Source: a bacterium
GTDB lineage: Bacteria > Vulcanimicrobiota > Vulcanimicrobiia > Vulcanimicrobiales > Vulcanimicrobiaceae
DNA: 5,789 nucleotides
Reading direction: 5' to 3'
NCBI GenBank assembly: GCA_021807065.1
Contig: JAKAPO010000169.1
Location: forward strand, 1 to 5,789
Shown here: in pieces, positions 1 to 4,596 of the stretch
Layout of the letters: the number at the start of each line of letters is the position of its first letter
Numbering within the stretch: the first letter of the stretch is position 1
Notes under the pieces: model-generated
Told to the model about the DNA's origin: nothing
Databases searched by the model: none
The model's input: the letters and a program-made list of their open reading frames with translations, nothing else
Program-made: the position numbers and the translations under genes

Positions 1-6
1 CGATCT
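1..6. other. Probable sequencing-adapter remnant at left contig end
   Basis: The first six bases, CGATCT, equal the 3' end of the common Illumina adapter (…CTCTTCCGATCT). They are the exact reverse complement of the last six bases of the window. The reading frame supports this. Type 3 prolyl-tRNA synthetases have Arg-Pro-Thr-Ser-Glu just before the segment read here as V-L-I-G, but this frame gives Asp-Leu-Glu. If positions 1-6 are adapter, the Leu codon loses its first two bases, and the surviving G fits a Ser codon (TCG). The adapter sequence is known; its presence here is inferred. Confidence 0.75.
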
Positions 7-1120
7 GGAAGTGCTGATCGGCACGATGTACGCTCAGTGGACGCAATCGTATCGCGATCTCCCGATCCTCATCAACCAATGGTGCAACGTCGTGCGCTGG
101 GAGAAAGCGACGCGCCCATTCCTGCGAACGATGGAGTTCCTCTGGCAGGAAGGGCACACCGCGCACGCGTCGGCAAAGGAGGCGCGGGAGGAGACGCTGC
201 GCATCCTCGACGTCTACAAGGATTTCGCCGAAAACGTCGCCGCGATTCCCGTCTATGCCGGCGTGAAGAGCGACAGCGAGCGATTTCCGGGCGCCGACGA
301 AACGTACTCGATTGAAGCTCTGATGCCCGACGGCAAGGCGCTGCAATCGGCGACGTCGCACGATTTAGGCCAAAACTTTGCTAGAGCGTACGATATCACG
401 TTTACGGACGCCGACCACGCCATCAAGCACGCCTACACGACGTCGTGGGGCATGTCGTGGCGAATGCTCGGCGGCGTCATTATGGTGCACGGCGACGACC
501 GCGGCTTGCGGCTGCCGCCGAAACTCGCGCCCATCGAAACCGTGGTCGTACCGATCGTCAAGACGGGCGACGACCGAGCTCTGACGCGCGCCCGGGAAGT
601 TGCGGATTCCCTGAAGCGGGAAGGCGTGCGAATTCGCTGTGACGACCGCGACCAATCGCCGGGTTGGAAGTATGCGGAATGGGAAATTCGGGGGGTACCG
701 GTGCGCATCGAGATCGGCCCAAGAGACGTCGAGAGCAACAGCGTGACGCTGGTCCGGCGGGACAAACGCAAGGGCGAGGAGGGACAGAAGATCAATGTCG
801 GCACGGCGTCCGTTGGGATAGCGTTACGCGAGCAGCTCGCCCTGGTGCAGCAGAACCTATACGCTCAAGCGAGCGAGTTCTTGAAATCGCATACGTTTTC
901 AGCACGCGACCGCGGCGAGTTTCTCGATCTGTGCAGCAACCGGTCGGGCATGATCGACATACCGTGGTGCAAGCGGCCCGAGTGCGAGGCGTTCGTGAAA
1001 TCGGAGACGAGCGCGACAACCCGAAACTTGCGCGCGCTCGAGCGCGGCGATACGGGCGCTACCTGCACCGTGTGCGGCGAACCGGCTCGCGTCCGCGCCT
1101 ACTTCGCCCAGTCGTACTAA
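2..1120 (+). CDS. proS: Prolyl-tRNA synthetase, archaeal/eukaryotic-like (type 3), 5' partial
   Basis: This cytoplasmic class II enzyme charges tRNA-Pro with proline using ATP. About 370 residues are visible and the family is usually about 480, so roughly 110 N-terminal residues lie off the left end. The frame is open to the edge, and the GTG at 11 is internal rather than a start. Numbering from that GTG, the class II motif 2 region NQWCNVVRWE (22-31) leads into RPFLRTMEFLWQEGHTAH. Motif 3 is SWGMSWRMLGG followed by GDDRGLRLPP. The anticodon-binding domain begins near TVVVPIVKTGDD, with DDRDQSPGWKYAEWE and GVPVRIEIGPRDV. The C-terminal domain typical of type 3 enzymes has four cysteines (C320, C325, C352, C355), a likely zinc site, and ends in the expected tyrosine. 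There is no editing domain of the bacterial (type 1) form. The TAA stop overlaps the next ATG (TAATG). The first two or three residues are unreliable because of the adapter-like bases. Confidence 0.97.
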   Translation, partial: DLEVLIGTMYAQWTQSYRDLPILINQWCNVVRWEKATRPFLRTMEFLWQEGHTAHASAKEAREETLRILDVYKDFAENVAAIPVYAGVKSDSERFPGADETYSIEALMPDGKALQSATSHDLGQNFARAYDITFTDADHAIKHAYTTSWGMSWRMLGGVIMVHGDDRGLRLPPKLAPIETVVVPIVKTGDDRALTRAREVADSLKREGVRIRCDDRDQSPGWKYAEWEIRGVPVRIEIGPRDVESNSVTLVRRDKRKGEEGQKINVGTASVGIALREQLALVQQNLYAQASEFLKSHTFSARDRGEFLDLCSNRSGMIDIPWCKRPECEAFVKSETSATTRNLRALERGDTGATCTVCGEPARVRAYFAQSY

Positions 1121-1674
1121 TGATTGTCATTCCGAGCGAGCGAGACGCTGTAGCGTCGAAGCGACGTCGAGGAATCCTCTCGACGCTCTTGCTTGTCACT
1201 ATGGTCCTAACGCCATTTCTTGCGGGGGCGCAGATTGCCGAACTCGACGCAAATGCGCGGGCCGCCGGCAACATGAAGCCGCTGGCCGTAGCCATCGGAG
1301 ACAAAGTATTTGCGACGGCATGGCCGGCGGAGGTGACACAGGTGGCCGCGGACGGTTTCCTGGGACACGTCATCGTCGGGGTGCGTGTCTCGGGTGTGAA
1401 GTTTCACGAACGCCTTACCGCTGCGCAGTTTCGAACCGAGGTCGATAGGCTCGTGAGGCTCGTTTTTGCCAACTCACCCGTCGTCGAAGAGGTGGACGTG
1501 TGGGCGACGGTCCCGATCCCGGTGCCCAGAGGCGCAATCGTGAGCGGCCCGTACGCAATCCCCACGACGCGGCCCGTGTTCACCATCGCGGTGCGGCGCG
1601 GAACGGACCCGGCTGCGGCGCAAACCTTTTGGGACGAGGAGTGGAGCCGCACGGCTTTCAAACAGGGACCGTAG
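1120..1674 (+). CDS. Secreted protein of unknown function (184 aa) with signal peptide
   Basis: I do not recognise the family. The ATG at 1120 overlaps the proS stop by one base (TAATG) and has no evident Shine-Dalgarno, so coupled translation is likely. Residues 1-37 look like a type I signal peptide: a basic n-region ending in KRRRG, a hydrophobic core (about 19-34) and a plausible AGA|Q cleavage after residue 37. Starting at the later ATG (residue 28) would remove the basic n-region and most of the core, so 1120 is preferred. Residues 2-19 are encoded by the dispersed repeat at 1123-1176. The mature part, about 147 residues, is predicted soluble, without cysteines or membrane segments. It has alternating beta-like stretches (GHVIVGVRVSGVKF, VEEVDVWATVPIPV, PVFTIAVRRG) around one amphipathic helix (AAQFRTEVDRLVRLVF), suggesting a small alpha/beta fold. 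Its place between proS and a peptidase gene with 1-base overlaps implies co-expression but does not give its role. Confidence 0.85.
   Translation: MIVIPSERDAVASKRRRGILSTLLLVTMVLTPFLAGAQIAELDANARAAGNMKPLAVAIGDKVFATAWPAEVTQVAADGFLGHVIVGVRVSGVKFHERLTAAQFRTEVDRLVRLVFANSPVVEEVDVWATVPIPVPRGAIVSGPYAIPTTRPVFTIAVRRGTDPAAAQTFWDEEWSRTAFKQGP
1123..1176 (+). repeat. Dispersed stem-loop repeat, copy 1 (inside the signal-peptide coding region)
   Basis: The left arm reads ATTGTCATTCCGAGCGAGCG (1123-1142) and the right arm CGACGTCGAGGAATC (1162-1176). Between them GACGC (1144-1148) and GCGTC (1153-1157) can pair around a TGTA loop. The outer ATTCC (1129-1133) is also complementary to GGAAT (1171-1175). The left arm matches copy 2 at 19 of 20 positions. 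It resembles the short 'GTCATTC-GAGCGA' repeats that I recall being scattered through genomes of several bacterial phyla; that resemblance is from memory. Here it is read in frame as residues 2-19 of the secreted protein (IVIPSERD … KRRRGI). Confidence 0.85.
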
Positions 1675-2930
1675 TGTACAGCAAAACCACTTTGGCAAAC
1701 GGGATGCGCGTGATAACGGAGTCGATGGCGGAGGTGCGTTCGGCGACGATCGGGATCTGGGCCGACGTCGGCTCGGCGGCGGAGGCTCCCGAACGTCGCG
1801 GCATATCGCATGTGGTCGAACACATGTTGTTCAAGGGAACGCGGCAACGCACCGCGCGTCAGATTGCCGAGACGATGGACGGCGTAGGTGGGAACCTGAA
1901 TGCGTTCACGGATAAAGAGACGACGTGCTACTACGCCAAGGTGATCGATCGCCACATTCCGTTGGCGATCGACGTGCTTTCCGACATGTTCCTGCACTCG
2001 CTCTTCGATCCGGCGGAGCTTGCCAAGGAGCAGAAGGTCGTACTGGAAGAGATCAAGATGTACGACGACTCGCCCGACGAGTTGATTCACGATCTCTTCG
2101 TCAGTGCGATGTGGGCCGGGTCGAATCTCGGCGATCCGACGATCGGTACCGCAGCTAGCGTCGCGGCGATCGAACGCGAACAGATCCGCGAACACATGCG
2201 ACGTTACTACGCGCCGAATGCGGTTGTCGTTACGGCTGCCGGCAACGTCGAGCACGAGGCGTTTGCAGATCTGGTCGAGCGCGCTTTCGCCGAGTTCACT
2301 GGAGCCTCTCCGGCTATTCGACCCGAATCGCCGCGCGCCACGCCGGTGACGTTCGTGAAGCAAAAAGACATCGAGCAGGCACATCTCGTCATCGGGGCGC
2401 AGGGAATGTCGGTGCGCGACGACCGGCGCTACGCACTCGCCGTGCTCGACACGATTCTCGGCGGTGGGATGTCGAGCCGGCTCTTCCAGGAAGTACGGGA
2501 GAAACGTGGCCTGGCCTACTCGGTGTACTCGTACCAAGCGTCGTACCGCGCCGCAGGCTTATTCGGTGCCTATGCCGCAACGTCGCCGCAGAACGTGCAA
2601 GCCTGCATCGACGTCGTTGCGCGCGAATTCGCGCGCATTCGCGACGAAAGCGTTGGCGAAGACGAGTTGTCGAATGCGAAGGAGCACATCAAAGGGAATC
2701 TGACATTGTCGCTAGAGTCGACGTCGAGCCGCATGATGCGTCTGGGACGCAACGAGTTCGCACTCGGACGCGATGTGTCACCGGAAGAAGTGGAGCAGCG
2801 CGTCGATGCGATAACCAGTACGGACGTCCAAGCGATTGCGCGCGAAGTGCTGGGCGAAGGCGATATCGGTCTGTGCGTGCTCGGCCCGGTAGACGAGAGC
2901 GCTGTGGACCGGCGTCCCTTCGCCGCATAA
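1674..2930 (+). CDS. M16 family zinc metallopeptidase (processing-peptidase-like), 418 aa
   Basis: This is a pitrilysin/insulinase-superfamily peptidase of the short M16B type, related to the mitochondrial processing peptidase beta subunit and Bacillus YmxG (MlpA). The length is normal for a single two-domain subunit. With the GTG at 1674 as residue 1, the inverted zinc motif is HVVEH (H46, E49, H50). The third ligand is E126 in VVLEEIKMYDDSPDE, 76 residues after H50 as in processing peptidases. GGNLNAFTDKETTCYYAKV (72-90) is the usual segment between them. The C-terminal half has the paired arginine and tyrosine in REKRGLAYSVYS (R278, Y282) after LGGGMSSRLFQEVR. The catalytic set is therefore complete. 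No signal peptide is visible, so it is probably cytoplasmic; the substrate is unknown. The GTG overlaps the preceding TAG by one base (TAGTG), with a weak AGGGA a few bases upstream. The frame is open further upstream, but that part shows no M16 similarity. Confidence 0.95.
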   Translation: MYSKTTLANGMRVITESMAEVRSATIGIWADVGSAAEAPERRGISHVVEHMLFKGTRQRTARQIAETMDGVGGNLNAFTDKETTCYYAKVIDRHIPLAIDVLSDMFLHSLFDPAELAKEQKVVLEEIKMYDDSPDELIHDLFVSAMWAGSNLGDPTIGTAASVAAIEREQIREHMRRYYAPNAVVVTAAGNVEHEAFADLVERAFAEFTGASPAIRPESPRATPVTFVKQKDIEQAHLVIGAQGMSVRDDRRYALAVLDTILGGGMSSRLFQEVREKRGLAYSVYSYQASYRAAGLFGAYAATSPQNVQACIDVVAREFARIRDESVGEDELSNAKEHIKGNLTLSLESTSSRMMRLGRNEFALGRDVSPEEVEQRVDAITSTDVQAIAREVLGEGDIGLCVLGPVDESAVDRRPFAA

Positions 2931-2932
2931 CG

Positions 2933-3796
2933 TTGTCGCCGCACCTCACGTTTTGGTCTTGGCAGCTCATTGCCGCACTCATCATCAACGTGGTCATTCA
3001 ATTGTTGCAAATTGGCGCGTATGCGGCGCGCCTCGCCGGCGTGCGTACGGGCCGGGTCGCAACGTCGATCTCGCTCTTCAATCTCTTTGCGACCGTGAGT
3101 CGCCTCGCTGCGCTGTTCTACACGCTCATGCTTGGGCCGCTCGCCGATCGGGCAGGTAACGCGGCGCGGGTTGCCGGTCCGGTGGAGGTCGGCCAAATCC
3201 AGCACATGTTCGACCTGCAGCTGCGGTTGATCATCGTTGCCGGTACCGCCGGAACCATCCTTGGTGGTCTCCTGCTCCCGATGTTTACCTACATGTACGT
3301 TCGCGGCGTGCGTTCCTTCGAGCGCACCCGTTCGATCCCTCACTCGCTGGTCAGACTGTTCTATCCGAGCGTTATCTTCAGCATTCTGCGCCACGTTCGA
3401 ATACCGAATCCGCGCGAGGCGTTCAGTTTTTCGCTGCGCCGAATCCCCAAGCGATTGCTGATCTTCAACGTTGTCGTAACGGGCGTGTACGCCGTCGGCG
3501 TCGTTGCCGCTTATTACGCGAGCGTACTTGCGCCGGCGGTTGCCAGGACGGCGCTAGGTACGTCGGGTTTGATCAACGGCATCGGCACCGTGGCGTTCAC
3601 GCTCTTCGTCGACCCTACGGCGTCGATCATCGTCGACGAGGCGGTAAAAGGGGAGCGCCCGCACGAAGATGTCAAATCGATGGTTTTTTATCTAGCTCTG
3701 AGCGCGGTCATTGGTTGGATTCTCTCGCAGTTCATCCTCTGGCCATCGGCGGAGTTCATCAGCATCGTCGCCCACCTGGTCAACCATGGAAGATAG
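2933..3796 (+). CDS. amj: Lipid II flippase, Amj family (DUF2837)
   Basis: Amj is a bacterial inner-membrane protein that moves the peptidoglycan precursor lipid II across the membrane; in Bacillus subtilis it can replace MurJ. From the TTG at 2933 the product has 287 residues and about six membrane segments (roughly 8-30, 48-68, 99-121, 176-199, 208-226, 250-272). Recognisable family stretches are QIGAYAARLAGVRTGRVATS (26-45) with SLFNLFATVSRLA, and FVDPTASIIVDEAVKGE (225-241). Assignment is from recalled family similarity. The start is uncertain. TTG 2933 lies 2 bp after the peptidase stop and just before the first membrane segment, but has no Shine-Dalgarno. GTG 2873 would add 20 residues overlapping the peptidase gene, and these look like an out-of-frame shadow. 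It follows the peptidase gene without a gap, so it is probably on the proS transcript. Confidence 0.85.
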   Translation: MSPHLTFWSWQLIAALIINVVIQLLQIGAYAARLAGVRTGRVATSISLFNLFATVSRLAALFYTLMLGPLADRAGNAARVAGPVEVGQIQHMFDLQLRLIIVAGTAGTILGGLLLPMFTYMYVRGVRSFERTRSIPHSLVRLFYPSVIFSILRHVRIPNPREAFSFSLRRIPKRLLIFNVVVTGVYAVGVVAAYYASVLAPAVARTALGTSGLINGIGTVAFTLFVDPTASIIVDEAVKGERPHEDVKSMVFYLALSAVIGWILSQFILWPSAEFISIVAHLVNHGR

Positions 3797-3888
3797 TAGA
3801 ACCACTACCCGCAACACACCGCTCGCCTCCCAAGGAGGATCTGAACGAGCCGCGGGAACCATGGACGGCGCAGGGGCGAGGAGGTCAG
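3797..3888 (+). promoter_or_regulatory. Intergenic leader with an orphan Shine-Dalgarno-like AAGGAGGATC
   Basis: This 92-bp gap between amj and the lipoprotein gene holds AAGGAGGATC at 3832-3841. That is a near-ideal Shine-Dalgarno sequence, but no ATG, GTG or TTG lies at a usable distance; the nearest ATG is at 3861, 22 bases away. A second such sequence (3878-3885) serves the lipoprotein gene. No convincing -35/-10 pair or terminator hairpin was found, so whether the lipoprotein gene has its own promoter is open. A 37-codon reading frame (3786-3899) bridges the gap, overlapping both neighbours by 11 bases. Its composition is polar and low in complexity, and I do not call it a gene. Confidence 0.35.
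3878..3885 (+). promoter_or_regulatory. Ribosome binding site GAGGAGGT for the lipoprotein gene
   Basis: AGGAGG (3879-3884) ends four bases before the ATG at 3889. The spacing is slightly short, but this is the strongest Shine-Dalgarno next to a start in the window. It decides the start: the other in-frame ATG, at 3913, lies within the repeat and has no such sequence. It therefore shows that repeat copy 2 is inside the coding region. Confidence 0.7.
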
Positions 3889-4596
3889 ATGGAAGATAAG
3901 GCAACTATTGTCATGCCGAGCGAGCGCGCGCGGGAGCGTGCGCGACGTCGAGGGAAGCGCCTCGCAGCTATTGCGCTCCTAGGGCTCTTCAGCCTCACTG
4001 CCTGTGCCGGGCCGGTTGAGAACTGGATCGTCGACACGCGGATACATCAGGGTAACATCGCGCTGGCCGACAATAATCCGGCGGACGCATTGCTCGCATA
4101 TTCGCTGGCGCTGCGTGTCAATCCGCATAGCGCGGCGGCGCGAACCGGGTTTGTCACAGCTTCGGCAGATGAAGCCCAGATTCAGTATGCGCACGGTGAG
4201 TTTGGCGCGGGCCTGGTCACGCTGAATGCCGCGTTGCGCGTCGATCCGTCAAGCGTCCGGCTTCAGGCGCTTAAGACGGTGATCGACGGCGCCAAACTGA
4301 GGCAGGAAATCGTCATGTCCAACTATCCAGCCTACCGGCACGCAGGACTTCTCATTCGCGAGAGCTACGCGCATCTCAACGAGGCCAACGCGCTCTTGAT
4401 TCGAAGCCTACGGCGGTTTCAGTACACCTACGACGTATCAGATTTAACGGCAGCGATCAAACAGAGTTACGAATTGCAGCTCGAGTTGAAGCGCAACACG
4501 CAACGCTTGATCGCCTACCGCGAACTCGTGCAATCGGGTGCGCCGCAGGCGGCCGCTGCATCGGCTACGACCGGCTCGCTCCTGCCGCTGCCATAG
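3889..4596 (+). CDS. TPR-like lipoprotein (235 aa)
   Basis: This is a predicted membrane-anchored lipoprotein facing outward from the inner membrane or located in the periplasm. The N-terminus has a long, very basic n-region (residues 10-24, PSERARERARRRGKR), a hydrophobic core (AAIALLGLFSL) and a lipobox LTAC with C39 as the lipidated cysteine. Residues 7-23 come from the dispersed repeat at 3907-3956. Residues 48-81 and about 86-122 form two TPR-like helix pairs (GNIALADNNPADALLAYSLA-LRVNP and AHGEFGAGLVTLNAA-LRVDP), with matching 'ALRV[N/D]P' ends. The rest (about 125-218) is helical, with heptad-like stretches such as IKQSYELQLELKRNTQRLI, followed by an alanine-rich tail. TPR lipoproteins usually act as scaffolds for envelope complexes; the partner here is unknown. 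The start is fixed by GAGGAGGT upstream of 3889. The 3' end overlaps the opposing glycosyltransferase gene by 32 bp. Confidence 0.85.
   Translation: MEDKATIVMPSERARERARRRGKRLAAIALLGLFSLTACAGPVENWIVDTRIHQGNIALADNNPADALLAYSLALRVNPHSAAARTGFVTASADEAQIQYAHGEFGAGLVTLNAALRVDPSSVRLQALKTVIDGAKLRQEIVMSNYPAYRHAGLLIRESYAHLNEANALLIRSLRRFQYTYDVSDLTAAIKQSYELQLELKRNTQRLIAYRELVQSGAPQAAAASATTGSLLPLP
3907..3956 (+). repeat. Dispersed stem-loop repeat, copy 2 (inside the lipoprotein signal peptide)
   Basis: The left arm ATTGTCATGCCGAGCGAGCG (3907-3926) differs from copy 1 at one position. The right arm is CGACGTCGAGGGA (3943-3955). The variable centre still folds: GCGCGC (3926-3931) pairs with GCGTGC (3936-3941), with one G-U pair, around a GGGA loop. 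The outer arms no longer pair well, unlike copies 1 and 3. The centre is three bases shorter than in copy 1, so the frame is kept. It encodes residues 7-23 of the lipoprotein precursor (IVMPSERA … RRRGK). Confidence 0.85.

Noticed and set aside
866..879. A 14-base exact match (CAAGCGAGCGAGTT) to part of repeat copy 3, lying within proS
   Set aside because: It lacks the GTCAT flank and the right arm, and it encodes a segment that aligns with the normal ProRS helix (QASEF). It is most likely chance in a codon-biased sequence.
664..1119. Long + strand reading frame upstream of the secreted-protein start
   Set aside because: It lies wholly over the conserved anticodon-binding and zinc domains of proS in another frame, and its Arg/Gly-rich composition is typical of a shadow frame. 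The signal peptide supports the start at 1120.
1144..1157. Repeat hairpins as rho-independent terminators
   Set aside because: None of the three hairpins is followed by a run of T, and copies 1 and 2 lie within the first codons of genes.
1169..1179. GAGG-AAT-CCTC palindrome as a possible terminator after proS
   Set aside because: The stem is only four bases, no T-run follows, and it lies inside the next coding region.
1404..2537. 377-codon - strand reading frame opposite the M16 peptidase gene
   Set aside because: The product is rich in Arg and His with no recognisable domain, while the + strand encodes an intact M16 peptidase with all zinc ligands. It is an antisense shadow of GC-rich codons.
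2570..3394. 274-codon - strand reading frame across the peptidase-amj junction
   Set aside because: It is highly charged and without domain similarity, and spans two well-supported + strand genes.
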